DNA of 64,000 nucleotides from Falsirhodobacter sp. alg1. Lineage in GTDB: Bacteria > Pseudomonadota > Alphaproteobacteria > Rhodobacterales > Rhodobacteraceae. Positions within the stretch are counted from its first letter, which is position 1; every line of letters starts with the position of its first letter. Under the pieces are notes generated by a model that worked only from the letters and a program-made list of their open reading frames with translations, searched no databases and was not told the origin of the DNA. Positions 1-8,945 of this stretch are shown piece after piece. The position numbers and the translations under genes were made by a program. The stretch spans positions 307,059-371,058 of the forward strand of contig NZ_BBJC02000003.1 in the NCBI RefSeq assembly GCF_000739715.2. Reading direction: 5' to 3'.

Positions 1-1
1 C

Positions 2-151
2 GTAGAGCGTATGATCACCCGTAACTCGCTGGGTCGTCAGCAGATGACCAACCTGCGCGTTTACGCCAGCGCTGAGCATCCGCATGAGGCACAGCAGCCC
101 ACCGTTCTCGACCTTGCGTCGCTGAACAAGAAAAACACGCGGAGCGCCTGA
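2..151 (+). CDS. rplM: 50S ribosomal protein L13, C-terminal part (gene cut by window start)
   Basis: The first 49 codons visible end in a TGA at 149-151 and give the typical L13 tail, starting [15 protein letters not shown]. The 5' part lies outside the window. L13 is an early-assembling protein of the large ribosomal subunit. Only two bases separate its stop from the rpsI start codon, which fits the conserved rplM-rpsI operon. Identification is by sequence memory of the family plus the rpsI neighbour. Confidence 0.93.
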   Translation, partial: VERMITRNSLGRQQMTNLRVYASAEHPHEAQQPTVLDLASLNKKNTRSA

Positions 152-153
152 TC

Positions 154-639
154 ATGGCTGACATCAAATCCCTCGACGATCTGAAATCGGCCGTGTCGGA
201 GACTGCTCCGGTTCAAGCCGAAGCGCCAGTGCGCGAAGCTGTTCGCGACGCACAGGGCCGCGCCTATGCAACCGGTAAGCGTAAGGATGCGGTTGCCCGC
301 GTCTGGATCAAGCCGGGTTCGGGTAAGGTCATTGTCAACGGCAAGGAAATGGCAGTTTATTTTGCCCGTCCCGTGCTGCAGATGATCCTGCGTCAGCCTT
401 TCCAGATCACCAATGTCGAAAACCAGTTCGACGTTGTTGCGACGGTTGCTGGTGGCGGTCTGTCCGGCCAGGCCGGTGCTGTAAAGCATGGCGTGTCCAA
501 GGCGCTGCAACTCTACGATCCCTCGCTGCGTGGCGCTCTGAAAGCTGCCGGCTTCCTGACACGCGACAGCCGTGTTGTAGAGCGTAAGAAATACGGTAAA
601 GCCAAGGCTCGTCGTAGCTTCCAGTTCTCGAAGCGCTGA
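154..639 (+). CDS. rpsI: 30S ribosomal protein S9
   Basis: This 161-residue protein ends in the S9 hallmark RRSFQFSKR, whose basic tail reaches the P site in the small subunit. The core begins near residue 38 ([17 protein letters not shown]). The roughly 35-residue acidic, alanine-rich N-terminal extension is usual in alphaproteobacterial S9. It follows rplM by two bases, so the two are translated from one message. A strong hairpin with a T run lies 22 bases after the stop and closes the operon. Confidence 0.97.
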   Translation: MADIKSLDDLKSAVSETAPVQAEAPVREAVRDAQGRAYATGKRKDAVARVWIKPGSGKVIVNGKEMAVYFARPVLQMILRQPFQITNVENQFDVVATVAGGGLSGQAGAVKHGVSKALQLYDPSLRGALKAAGFLTRDSRVVERKKYGKAKARRSFQFSKR

Positions 640-660
640 TATTCCATATATCAAAACAAA

Positions 661-686
661 GGCCCGCCAATATGGCGGGCCTTTTG
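661..686 (+). terminator. Rho-independent terminator after rpsI
   Basis: An 8-bp perfect stem (GGCCCGCC at 661-668 and GGCGGGCC at 674-681) with a 5-base loop is followed by TTTT. It ends the rplM-rpsI transcript and could also stop readthrough from the minus-strand DUF1127 gene. Confidence 0.9.
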
Positions 687-707
687 CATTGTAACCTGAC
701 AAAAAGC

Positions 708-881
708 TCAGGCGCGCCAGAACGGTTTGCGAATTTCGGCATTTGCAGCAGTGGCATCCATGCCGATATCGGCCAGAATATATTGATCCAGTTTTGCCAG
801 GCGACGACGCGACGAGCGACGCGCTTCCCATGTGCGCAGGGTGTTTCTAAGGTTGAAGACAGCCGATGCGAGTGCCGGCAT
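708..881 (-). CDS. DUF1127 small basic protein
   Basis: A 57-residue, arginine-rich protein. Its second half (RRLAKLDQYILADIGMD) matches the DUF1127/YjiS signature LxxLdxxxLxDIGl. Proteins of this family in Rhodobacter and Agrobacterium have been linked to small-RNA turnover and stress or phosphate responses; whether that applies here is inference. ATG at 881 was chosen because it gives the family's usual length. A GTG at 917-915 would add twelve residues. It is divergent from the MocR gene, with which it shares a 124-base intergenic region. Confidence 0.75.
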   Translation of the reverse strand: MPALASAVFNLRNTLRTWEARRSSRRRLAKLDQYILADIGMDATAANAEIRKPFWRA

Positions 882-932
882 GGATCTTGGGGCGCTGTTC
901 GAAGTTGAAGCAAACACGTTGTGTACCTTTTC

Positions 933-944
933 TGTATTGATACA
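933..944. promoter_or_regulatory. Palindrome between DUF1127 gene and mocR, possible MocR operator
   Basis: TGTAT-TG-ATACA is a perfect interrupted palindrome in the 124-base region between the two divergent genes. The surroundings are AT-rich compared with the flanking genes. MocR regulators usually bind repeats in such divergent regions and often repress themselves. Function is inferred from position only. Confidence 0.3.
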
Positions 945-1005
945 ATTATGAATTTGGATTACCTGATATATAGATTGTTCCACTATTCGCGGCGAGTATT
1001 TTATT

Positions 1006-2406
1006 GTGACTGATACAAAGTGGCAGCCGGATTTGGCACAATACCCCGGCCCGAAGTATCTTGCGCTGTCACGCGCCCTGCGGGACGCCGTTCGGGATGG
1101 AACTTTGGCCCCCGATACAAAGCTGCCCACTGTGCGGGATCTGGCATGGCGTCTGGAAATTACACCCGGAACAGTTTCACGCGCCTATCAGCTGGCCACA
1201 CAAGAGGGCCTGCTTGCCGCAACGGTAGGCCGCGGGACATTTGTCGCGGCCAGCACACCACAATTGGGACCGACCCAACCACTGTATGTTGATCATAGCC
1301 TTGTCACGCAGGGGGTGGTCGATCTGCGATCCCCGACATTGCCGTTTCTGGGGCAGGGCAAAACCTTCCGGGCGGCCATGGAGCGTGTCACCGCGCGCGT
1401 CACCGATGATTTTGTCGAATATCCATCGCAGGTATCCGAGACGGACCTGCGCCATGCCGTGGTCGATTGGGTTTCGGATCGCAAGATGGGGCCGGTGTCC
1501 GAGGATGATATCGCACTGACCTACGGCGGGCAGGCCGCGATCAATCTGGTGATGAGCTGCTGTCTAAGGGGGGATCGCCCCGTGGTTCTGACCGAGGAAT
1601 TGTCATATCCCGGCTTTCGCCATGCGGCGCGCCTGTCCCGTGCCGAGGTGGTGGGCATCGAGCTTGATCAGCATGGATTGCGGCCCGATGCCCTGGAGGC
1701 CGCGTGCCGGCGGCTCAAAGCGCAGATCCTTTGTGTCACCACCGAAGCGCAGAACCCGACAGCCGTACGGATGCCCGAAAGCCGCCGGTCCGAAATTTCG
1801 CTGATCGCCCGTGCCTACAATCTGCAGGTGATCGAGGATGACTGCTATTCGGTCAGCGACAGTTCCCGCCCCATGATCCGCGCGCATATTCCTGAACGGA
1901 CGTGGTACATCGGCAGCTTCTCCAAATCGATTTCCGCTGCACTGCGTTTCGGCTATCTCGTATGCCCCACCGGCATGGGCAATGCGGGGCGCCTGACAGC
2001 GCAGCATATGAGCTTTGCCCTGCCGCGCCCTGTGGCGGATCTAAGCCTCGAGTTGATGCAAAGCGGGGCGGCCGAGGACATGCGCATCATGGTGCAGGCC
2101 GAGTTGAACGAGCGGATGCGCCTGATGGTCGAAACGCTGGAAGGCCAGGATCTGACATGGCAGCCCGGCCTGGCCATCGCATGGTTGCGCCTGCCGAACG
2201 GGTGGCGTGCCTCGACGTTCGCGCGTGCGGCGCAGGCCGCCGGAGTTCTGATCCGGTCCGCCGACGAATATGCGCTGATGCATGGAAACGCCCCGAATGC
2301 AGTGCGTCTGGCAACTGCGGGGGCTGTGCCGCGTGATGCCTATGAACAGGCCTTGCTGCGCTTGCGTGATCTGCTGCTCAGTCCACCAGGCGATCTGGCG
2401 GTCTAG
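1006..2406 (+). CDS. MocR-type regulator (GntR winged helix fused to aminotransferase)
   Basis: This 466-residue protein has a GntR-type winged helix at about residues 10-78 (LPTVRDLAWRLEITPGTVSRAY) and a fold-type I aminotransferase domain from about 110 to 455. The PLP lysine is K307 in GSFSKSISAALRFGY, so the domain should bind cofactor. Such regulators respond to PLP or an amine/amino acid that reacts with PLP. The start codon is GTG at 1006. It ends 76 bases before a three-gene ABC importer on the same strand, so it probably controls uptake of an amine, polyamine or opine-like compound. The exact effector cannot be read from the sequence. Confidence 0.88.
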   Translation: MTDTKWQPDLAQYPGPKYLALSRALRDAVRDGTLAPDTKLPTVRDLAWRLEITPGTVSRAYQLATQEGLLAATVGRGTFVAASTPQLGPTQPLYVDHSLVTQGVVDLRSPTLPFLGQGKTFRAAMERVTARVTDDFVEYPSQVSETDLRHAVVDWVSDRKMGPVSEDDIALTYGGQAAINLVMSCCLRGDRPVVLTEELSYPGFRHAARLSRAEVVGIELDQHGLRPDALEAACRRLKAQILCVTTEAQNPTAVRMPESRRSEISLIARAYNLQVIEDDCYSVSDSSRPMIRAHIPERTWYIGSFSKSISAALRFGYLVCPTGMGNAGRLTAQHMSFALPRPVADLSLELMQSGAAEDMRIMVQAELNERMRLMVETLEGQDLTWQPGLAIAWLRLPNGWRASTFARAAQAAGVLIRSADEYALMHGNAPNAVRLATAGAVPRDAYEQALLRLRDLLLSPPGDLAV

Positions 2407-2482
2407 TCGCGCAAAAACCGCTTGCCGTCGGCAAAGTGCTTGGGCAAGACTCGGACCGCAAAGGTTTTGACGCGGAGGATAC

Positions 2483-3361
2483 ATGGCACGACGCGTCCGA
2501 GGCGCCAACCCCGAGGCATTGGGCGGTCTGCTGATGATTGCCCCGCCCGCGGTTTATGCATTGCTGTTGCTGGCGGCCCCGCTTTTGCTGCTGTTAGTTT
2601 ATAGTTTCTGGACCGATGGCTATCTTGAAATCATCCGTGATTTCACCTTTGCAAACTATCACGAAACGTGGACGAACCCGCTGTATCGCGGCGTGATGAT
2701 GCGCTCCTTGATGGTGTCCCTGCTGGTCACGGTTTCTACTGTGCTGCTGGCTTTTCCCGTTGCCTATTTCGTCAGCTTTCACGTTGCCCCGAACCGGAAA
2801 TCGACCTGGCTGTTCCTGATCACGATTCCCTTCTGGACCAGCTATCTGATCCGCGTTTTCCTGTGGAAGGTCATTCTTGGATACAACGGGGTGCTGAATG
2901 CCGGCCTGCTGAAGACCGGCATCATCTCGGAGCCACTGACCTTCCTGCTGTATAATACCAATTCGGTGGTCATCACGCTGGCACATGCCTATGCCCCGTT
3001 CGCCATTCTGCCGATCTTTGTCGCACTGGAACGGATCGATCGTTCCCTGCTGGAGGCAGGGCAGGACCTGGGTGAATCGAAGCTCATGACGTTTTTCCGT
3101 GTAACGTTGCCATTGGCGATGCCCGGACTGGTCGGGGCTGTGTTGATCGTCTTCATTCCAACCATCGGGGATTACGTCACCCCGCAACTGGTCGGCGGCC
3201 CCGAGGGGCGCATGGTGGCGAACCTGATCCAGCTTCAGTATCTAAGACTTGATAATTATCCATTGGGGTCCGCGATCGCCATTTCCGCGATGGGGATTGT
3301 GGCATTGCTCAGCGCGGTATTCCTGTTCATGACGCGTAAATATCTGCGGGGTCCGAAATGA
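2483..3361 (+). CDS. ABC importer permease, PotB type
   Basis: A 292-residue inner-membrane protein with about six hydrophobic segments. The EAA loop that docks on the ATPase is at about residues 190-214 (EAGQDLGESKLMTFFRV). The sequence resembles the spermidine/putrescine permease PotB and opine-type permeases. A good ribosome site, GGAGG, precedes ATG 2483. The stop overlaps the next permease start by four bases (ATGA), so the two are translationally coupled. Substrate is unknown; polyamine, opine or a related amine is likely. Confidence 0.9.
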   Translation: MARRVRGANPEALGGLLMIAPPAVYALLLLAAPLLLLLVYSFWTDGYLEIIRDFTFANYHETWTNPLYRGVMMRSLMVSLLVTVSTVLLAFPVAYFVSFHVAPNRKSTWLFLITIPFWTSYLIRVFLWKVILGYNGVLNAGLLKTGIISEPLTFLLYNTNSVVITLAHAYAPFAILPIFVALERIDRSLLEAGQDLGESKLMTFFRVTLPLAMPGLVGAVLIVFIPTIGDYVTPQLVGGPEGRMVANLIQLQYLRLDNYPLGSAIAISAMGIVALLSAVFLFMTRKYLRGPK

Positions 3362-4167
3362 AGGGCGTCGCCATTTTCAGGGCCTATGCGTTGGCCTATC
3401 TTCTGTTCCTCTATGCGCCCATCGTGCTGCTGCCGATCTTTGCATTCAATAACGGCACGGTCATAGCATTTCCGCTGCAAGGGTTTACGCTGCGCTGGTT
3501 TGCGCAGATGTGGACCGAGCCGGGGTTGGGGCAGGCGGTTCGCAATTCGCTGATCATCGCGGTATCCACGGCCGTCCTCGCAACGATGCTGGGGGTTTTC
3601 GCGGCACGCGCGTCCACCCGTTACGCATTTCCGGCAAAGGGGCCGTTAATGGGCCTGATCATGCTGCCGCTGGTCCTGCCCGAGATCATCGTCGCCGTTT
3701 CCTTGCTGGTCGTTCTTCTGGGCATCGGCGTTCCCTTGTCGATCCTGACGATCATTCTGGGCCATGTGCTGATGACGACTCCCTTTGCCATCGCCATCCT
3801 GTCCTCTTCCTTCCAGAGCCTTGACCGCTCGTTGGAAGAAGCCGCCTATGATCTGGGGGAAACACGGCTTTCGGCCTTTCGCCTTGTGATCCTGCCGCTG
3901 GTGATGCCGGGCATCATTTCGTCGTTGTTGATCTCGTTCACCCTCAGCCTTGATGAATTCATCATTGCCTTCTTCCTAGGGGGAACGCAGGTGACATTGC
4001 CTGTCTATATTTTCGCACAGTTCCGCTTTCCGGCCTCTGTGCCTGTTATCATGGCTCTGGGGACCATTCTCGTGGCCTTGTCGGTGCTATTGCTGACCAT
4101 TGCCGAATATTTCCGCCGCCGCGGCATTACGCGTTCGGGCGGCACCGATACCGGAGGCTTTCTATGA
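3358..4167 (+). CDS. ABC importer permease, PotC type
   Basis: A 269-residue membrane protein that pairs with the preceding permease to form the channel of a spermidine/opine-type importer. The EAA motif EAAYDLGETRLSAFRLVILP lies at about residues 161-180. Six hydrophobic helices are visible. Both ends overlap neighbours by four bases (ATGA at 3358-3361 and 4164-4167), showing tight coupling with the permease before and the ATPase after it. Confidence 0.9.
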   Translation: MKGVAIFRAYALAYLLFLYAPIVLLPIFAFNNGTVIAFPLQGFTLRWFAQMWTEPGLGQAVRNSLIIAVSTAVLATMLGVFAARASTRYAFPAKGPLMGLIMLPLVLPEIIVAVSLLVVLLGIGVPLSILTIILGHVLMTTPFAIAILSSSFQSLDRSLEEAAYDLGETRLSAFRLVILPLVMPGIISSLLISFTLSLDEFIIAFFLGGTQVTLPVYIFAQFRFPASVPVIMALGTILVALSVLLLTIAEYFRRRGITRSGGTDTGGFL

Positions 4168-5270
4168 TCCCCAAGGCGCCGATCGCCGATCAGACGATGA
4201 TCGAGTTTCGTGATGTGCAGAAGTGGTATGGCGACTATCACGCATTGCGCGGGATCAGTGCCAAGATCCGTGCGGGGGAGTTCTTTTCACTTCTCGGCCC
4301 ATCCGGCTGTGGAAAGACTACGCTGCTGCGAACCATTGCGGGGTTCGAGGGCATTTCGGATGGCGTCGTTCTGGTGGATGGCAAGGATATGGCGGACGTT
4401 CCCGCCAACAAGCGTCCAACGAACATGATGTTCCAGAGTTACGCAATTTTTCCGCATCTGACCGTGGCGCAGAATGTCGGTTTCGGCCTGCGCAAACAGC
4501 GGTTGAGCAAGGATGAAATGGCCCGCCGGGTAGGTGAAGCCTTGGAAATGGTCGGCCTGGAGGGATATGGCGCAAGGGCGGCCCATGCGCTTTCAGGGGG
4601 GCAACGGCAGCGTGTGGCGCTTGCCCGTGCGCTGATCCTGAAGCCGAAGGTTTTGCTTCTGGATGAACCGCTGTCCGCGCTGGACAAGAAGATGCGTGAA
4701 CAGATGCAGGTAGAGTTGATCAAGCTGCAGCGGCAAGTCGGCATCACATTCATCCTTGTAACCCATGATCAGGAAGAGGCGCTGGTCATGTCGGACCGGA
4801 TCGCCGTTATGTTCGACGGAGAGATTGCGCAGCTTTCCGATGCGGAAACCTTGTATCGTCGGCCCAAATCCCGCCGCGTTGCGGAATTCATCGGCACGAT
4901 GAATTTCCTGCCGGCCACGGTCATTGCCGAAAGCGATGATGTCGTGGAGGTGGACGCCCAGGGGTTTGGCCGGATGACATTGGCTGCGGACCAAGTTGGC
5001 GCTGACGCGGGGCATGGAACCAGCGTAGGGTTTCGCCCGGAAACGCTGACGATCATTCAGGATGCCCCGATTGCCGGTGGGCGAGAGGTGCCCGCCATCA
5101 TCGAAGAGGTCGTGTATTATGGTGATATGACCTACTACGATGTGCGGATCGAAGGGACGGAACGTGCCGCCCGGCTGTCGATGCGAAACACCTTCAACCG
5201 TGCCGTACTGGATCGGGGGGCCGCCGTCCGCATTGCCTGGAGCCCTGCAGCCCTGATCCTTTTCCGGTAA
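4164..5270 (+). CDS. ABC importer ATP-binding protein, PotA type
   Basis: A 368-residue ATPase of the PotA/FbpC group. Walker A GPSGCGKTT is near residue 45, the signature LSGGQRQR near 142 and Walker B LLLDEP near 162. A C-terminal TOBE-like regulatory domain covers about 285-365. It powers the two coupled permeases upstream. No periplasmic binding protein follows: the next gene, four bases on, is an unrelated minus-strand membrane protein. The importer must therefore use a receptor encoded elsewhere. Confidence 0.92.
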   Translation: MIPKAPIADQTMIEFRDVQKWYGDYHALRGISAKIRAGEFFSLLGPSGCGKTTLLRTIAGFEGISDGVVLVDGKDMADVPANKRPTNMMFQSYAIFPHLTVAQNVGFGLRKQRLSKDEMARRVGEALEMVGLEGYGARAAHALSGGQRQRVALARALILKPKVLLLDEPLSALDKKMREQMQVELIKLQRQVGITFILVTHDQEEALVMSDRIAVMFDGEIAQLSDAETLYRRPKSRRVAEFIGTMNFLPATVIAESDDVVEVDAQGFGRMTLAADQVGADAGHGTSVGFRPETLTIIQDAPIAGGREVPAIIEEVVYYGDMTYYDVRIEGTERAARLSMRNTFNRAVLDRGAAVRIAWSPAALILFR

Positions 5271-5274
5271 CCTC

Positions 5275-6516
5275 TTACAGCGCCATGTCGCGCAGCCGTT
5301 TGATGTCACCCTCAAAGCTCATGGCGGACTCGGCACGGGCCAGGGCTTCGCGTGAATGGCGGGTGGCCAGCGCGCGGTAATCCGGATGGGGTGCCGTTGC
5401 CAGAGCGGCAAGCGCCTTTTGCAGCCGGATCTGCACGGACAGGGTATTTCCCCCATCGCGCGAGATGGAGGTGAAAACATCGTCAAACATATCCTCGGCC
5501 AGCAGGGATGGAATGTACAGCCGGTCATGGATCGGCGCTGCCTCTTCCATTTCCTGCTGCTTGATGGCCCAATCCAGCAGCAGGCGGACAACGCGACCAG
5601 TCACATCAATGGCAGTTCCCGGATCATTGATACCGGGCGAGAGGGCGCGGGATGCGATTTCTCCTAGAACGATCAAGCCAAAACGCGGGTCCTGTTCAAA
5701 CGAGCGCTGGTGATCGACGATGAAGGCCTTGAACAGGTCTTCGCAGATTTCGGCATCGGCGCCACCCCGGATATGGGCAACGGCCTCACCCTTATGCACG
5801 AATGAGCCGGGTAGATCCGCCAGCTGGATATGCAGATCATGCTTTTCCGCCAGCCGTTGCAGAGCCGAGACGTCCACATGCTGGATATATCCGGTCCGCC
5901 CCGACCGCAGGGCCAAACCGTTGCGGATCTCGTTCTGCGCGGTCAGCGGAACGCCCCCGAGCCAGGGTGATTTCAGGCGCCCCTCCATCGCCCGCCATGT
6001 CGCAGCCTCTACTCGCGAGGTTGTATCGGCCACGCGCCCCAGACCGTTCAGATGGCCGATCCAGCGCAGCAGCATGGCCACGATCAGCGCCACCACCCCC
6101 AGCGTAAAGAGAAACAGGACCGCGCGCCCCTGTTCGCCATAGGCCCCGGTCTGCAACACGATCAGCCCGACCAGACTGAACAGGAACGACCCGAGAAAGG
6201 TTGCCAGCGTGTTCTGCGTGACCCGGTCTTCCATGATCAGCTGGGTGGCGCGGGGCGTGACATTACTGGTTGCCGAGGAATAGGCCGCCGTAACCACCGA
6301 CAAGGAAAATGTCGTTACGCTGAGCATGCTGGAGGCAATGATCGTCAGGATTGTTCCAACCGCATTGCTGGGCAGCGCAGGTATCGTCAGCGGTACAAGG
6401 CGGTCGGCTGCCAGCGCCAGCGTTGCCGCAGCGATCCCCAATGCGCCGATTGCCGAGGCCCGCACCCAAAGCTTCCGCATCAGCTTTTTCAGTCCCCAGC
6501 GAAGCTTGGTCTGCAT
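5275..6516 (-). CDS. DUF2254 family membrane protein
   Basis: A 413-residue protein with hydrophobic helices at about residues 15-35, 50-85, 105-125 and 130-150, followed by a soluble C-terminal half. This layout and the segment SPGINDPGTAIDVTGRVVRLL match DUF2254, a widespread predicted inner-membrane family of unknown role. The gene ends tail-to-tail with the ABC ATPase, four bases away, and begins two bases after the TetR gene stop, so it may be expressed from the TetR or ppk2 promoter. Confidence 0.8.
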   Translation of the reverse strand: MQTKLRWGLKKLMRKLWVRASAIGALGIAAATLALAADRLVPLTIPALPSNAVGTILTIIASSMLSVTTFSLSVVTAAYSSATSNVTPRATQLIMEDRVTQNTLATFLGSFLFSLVGLIVLQTGAYGEQGRAVLFLFTLGVVALIVAMLLRWIGHLNGLGRVADTTSRVEAATWRAMEGRLKSPWLGGVPLTAQNEIRNGLALRSGRTGYIQHVDVSALQRLAEKHDLHIQLADLPGSFVHKGEAVAHIRGGADAEICEDLFKAFIVDHQRSFEQDPRFGLIVLGEIASRALSPGINDPGTAIDVTGRVVRLLLDWAIKQQEMEEAAPIHDRLYIPSLLAEDMFDDVFTSISRDGGNTLSVQIRLQKALAALATAPHPDYRALATRHSREALARAESAMSFEGDIKRLRDMAL

Positions 6517-6518
6517 GG

Positions 6519-7130
6519 TCAGGTATCCTGTGGAAGAAGGCCGAGGCCGCGAAGGTAGATGCCGATACCCGCCTCCAGCAAATCACTGGCGGCAAAGGGG
6601 GATCGGGTATCGCCCCTCGTGAACAGCTCGACGACGCCGTGGCTCATGGCCCATATATGGGCCGAAAACATTGCGGCGGGGGGGCGCTTTGCCGGTGGCA
6701 GATGTTCCGAAAGCCGCGCCGCCGCCTTTTCCAGCACATCCGATGCCGTGCGGGAAGCAAGTGCCAGATCGGGATGGCGCTGCGCCGACAGCCCGCTTTC
6801 GAACATCGCCTGATAATGCCCCGGATATTTCTGGGCAAAGGCAAGATAGGCACGACCCACTGCCTCGAAGGCGGCAAGGGCCGTCGGGCGGCCTTCGTCA
6901 AAGGCGAATTCCATCAGTGCGCCGAATATATCGTAGCCTTGGCGCGCAACTTCGATGATCAGGTCATCACGGCCGGCAAAGTGCCGGTAGACAGCCGCGG
7001 GTGTTACATCCGCATGTTTTGCCGCTTCGGACAGGGTAAACCCCTGCGGCCCTTTCTCCGCGATCAGCGTCAGGGCTGCCTCGACCAGTGCCTGACGCAG
7101 ATTGCCGTGATGATAGCCGCGCCTAGTCAC
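6519..7130 (-). CDS. TetR/AcrR family regulator
   Basis: The 203-residue product starts with a TetR helix-turn-helix ([23 protein letters not shown] at about residues 30-52, shown here in part) and has a divergent ligand-binding C-terminal region. I chose the GTG at 7130: it has a GGAGG site 11 bases upstream, overlaps the ppk2 stop by eight bases and gives normal TetR length. A longer reading would run 74 bases into ppk2. It lies between ppk2 and the DUF2254 gene, all on the minus strand. Its target and ligand are unknown. Confidence 0.85.
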   Translation of the reverse strand: MTRRGYHHGNLRQALVEAALTLIAEKGPQGFTLSEAAKHADVTPAAVYRHFAGRDDLIIEVARQGYDIFGALMEFAFDEGRPTALAAFEAVGRAYLAFAQKYPGHYQAMFESGLSAQRHPDLALASRTASDVLEKAAARLSEHLPPAKRPPAAMFSAHIWAMSHGVVELFTRGDTRSPFAASDLLEAGIGIYLRGLGLLPQDT

Positions 7131-7989
7131 GAAGTTCGGGGCCTCCACAAATCTCCGGGTCCGGGGTGCCGATCTTGCCGATATCCTTGCCATCAAAATC
7201 CACGCGGTTCAGCAGGGTCTGCATGGCTGCAATCCGTGCCCGCCGTTTGTCGTCGGACCGTATGATGGTCCACGGAGCTTCCGGACTATGTGTCCGGGAC
7301 AGGGTTTCGTCTATGGCCTTGGTATATTCATCCCACCGCCGCAGGCCCTCGACATCGATCTGGCTCAGCTTCCATTGTTTCAGCGGGTCGGATTCGCGTG
7401 CAAGAAACCGCCGCAACTGTTCCGCACGCCCCACATTCAGCCATAATTTGACCAGCGTGATGCCATCATCGACCAACATCTTTTCCAACTGCGGAACCTG
7501 ATGGAAAAAACGCTCGCGCTCGGTATCGTGGCAAAAGCCGAATACCTTTTCCACCACACCTCGATTGTACCAACTGCGGTCGAACAGGGCCATTTCACCC
7601 CCTGCGGGCAATCTGCGGATGTACCGCTGGAAATACCATTCCCCCTGTTCGCGGTCATTCGGCGCGGCAAGAGCGACAACATTGGCCACGCGCGGATTCA
7701 GATTTTCCCGCATCGCGTCGATGGTGCCGCCTTTGCCCGCCGCATCGCGCCCTTCGAACACGACCACGACACGCTTGCCGGTTTTGCGCAGATCAGCTTG
7801 CATGCGTACAATCTGGCATTGCAGAGCAGCCATCTTCTTTTTGTACTGCTTTTTCGAAATCCGTTCCCGATAGGGATAGCTTTCCGACAGGATATCATCC
7901 TCTTTGCCGTGTTTGATCGCGTGCCTGATCTCTTCAGGGGCGGATTCCTGAAGATATTGCGTGATCAGCCCGTCAAATGGATGTGGCAT
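7123..7989 (-). CDS. ppk2: Polyphosphate kinase 2
   Basis: A 288-residue class I-type PPK2, which moves phosphate between polyphosphate and nucleoside di- or triphosphates. Walker [10 protein letters not shown] is at residues 80-88, Walker B-like LFDRSWYNR at 135-143, and the lid region is rich in arginine ([16 protein letters not shown]). ATG 7989 is preferred over an upstream TTG because a purine-rich site (GGAAAGG) precedes it. The length is typical of single-domain PPK2. The TetR gene overlaps its 3' end by eight bases. Confidence 0.93.
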   Translation of the reverse strand: MPHPFDGLITQYLQESAPEEIRHAIKHGKEDDILSESYPYRERISKKQYKKKMAALQCQIVRMQADLRKTGKRVVVVFEGRDAAGKGGTIDAMRENLNPRVANVVALAAPNDREQGEWYFQRYIRRLPAGGEMALFDRSWYNRGVVEKVFGFCHDTERERFFHQVPQLEKMLVDDGITLVKLWLNVGRAEQLRRFLARESDPLKQWKLSQIDVEGLRRWDEYTKAIDETLSRTHSPEAPWTIIRSDDKRRARIAAMQTLLNRVDFDGKDIGKIGTPDPEICGGPELRD

Positions 7990-8015
7990 CGGAACGTCCT
8001 TTCCGGTCAAGCGGT

Positions 8016-8945
8016 TCAGTTGGAGCGCGCAAAGGCCCGATCCACTGCAGAGACAACGGCATCGGGTGCGACATGATGCACCATATGTCCAACGCCCGGC
8101 AGGGGGGTCAGGTGCACATTCGGCAGTTTTTGCATCGGAACCGATTGAACCTCATAGGATACAACCGGATCATCGGTGCCATGCACGATTTCGATCGGCA
8201 GGGTCAGCTTGCGGTAATTGGGGGCCATCAGGCGGACATAGCCCTTCAGTTCACGCAGTTGCCGCAGGTTGGCGCGCAGGGTGTCCGGCCGGATTGCCAA
8301 TGCCGCACCGGCGGTTTCGGCATAATCATCCGGTGCGGCATTCGGTTTGAACAGATTGGTTATGACACGGTGCAGCGCCCAATCCGGCAGGAACGCCGAG
8401 GCGAGCGGTTCCAGCGTCGCCTCGCCCAACGGGGTGGCGGCGCGGCTGTACAGATCGTCGTTGCCCCCCTCCCACGGCAAGACGGCGCCGGCAAGGATGA
8501 CCAGGGCGCGTGTATCCGGTTCTTCCAATGCCCAGGCCATGGCAACGGCGCCGCCATAGCTGTGGCCCAGAACGACCGGGTGATGGACCCCAAGCTGCTC
8601 TGCCGCCTTGCGCAGGTATTCTGCCTGCACAAGGGGGCTGTTGGTCTTGTCGCCGGGATTGCTGGAATAACCGAGGCCGGGGCGGTCGAAGCGGATCACC
8701 CGGTAGCGCGTGGACAGGCGTGCCGCCAGATCCGCCATATCGCGTGTGCTGCCACTGGCACCATGGATCAGGATCAGATCGGGGCCCGAGCCGGTGATTT
8801 CGGCGTGGATCGTCGCATCATCCACCTGCACGAACTGGCCAAGCGGAGGAAAGCGCCCATCGATCCGTTTGGCCCGTGCATCCGCAAGGGCATTGCAGCC
8901 CGAAAGCAGCGCGATAAGGCTAATTGCCGATATTAAGCGGATCAT
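8016..8945 (-). CDS. Alpha/beta hydrolase, predicted lipoprotein
   Basis: A 309-residue alpha/beta-hydrolase. The N terminus [17 protein letters not shown] is a lipoprotein signal with a lipobox ending at Cys17, so the enzyme is probably anchored in the periplasm. The nucleophile elbow is LGHSYGGA. The acid is likely in HGTDDPV and the histidine in [11 protein letters not shown] 8945 was chosen because it starts this signal exactly; it overlaps the metA 3' end by 26 bases. Substrate is unknown. It sits between metA and ppk2 on the same strand. Confidence 0.85.
   Translation of the reverse strand: MIRLISAISLIALLSGCNALADARAKRIDGRFPPLGQFVQVDDATIHAEITGSGPDLILIHGASGSTRDMADLAARLSTRYRVIRFDRPGLGYSSNPGDKTNSPLVQAEYLRKAAEQLGVHHPVVLGHSYGGAVAMAWALEEPDTRALVILAGAVLPWEGGNDDLYSRAATPLGEATLEPLASAFLPDWALHRVITNLFKPNAAPDDYAETAGAALAIRPDTLRANLRQLRELKGYVRLMAPNYRKLTLPIEIVHGTDDPVVSYEVQSVPMQKLPNVHLTPLPGVGHMVHHVAPDAVVSAVDRAFARSN

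Noticed and set aside
61..831. 256-residue open frame antisense to rplM/rpsI
   Set aside because: Covers ribosomal protein genes and their terminator on the opposite strand; not a gene.
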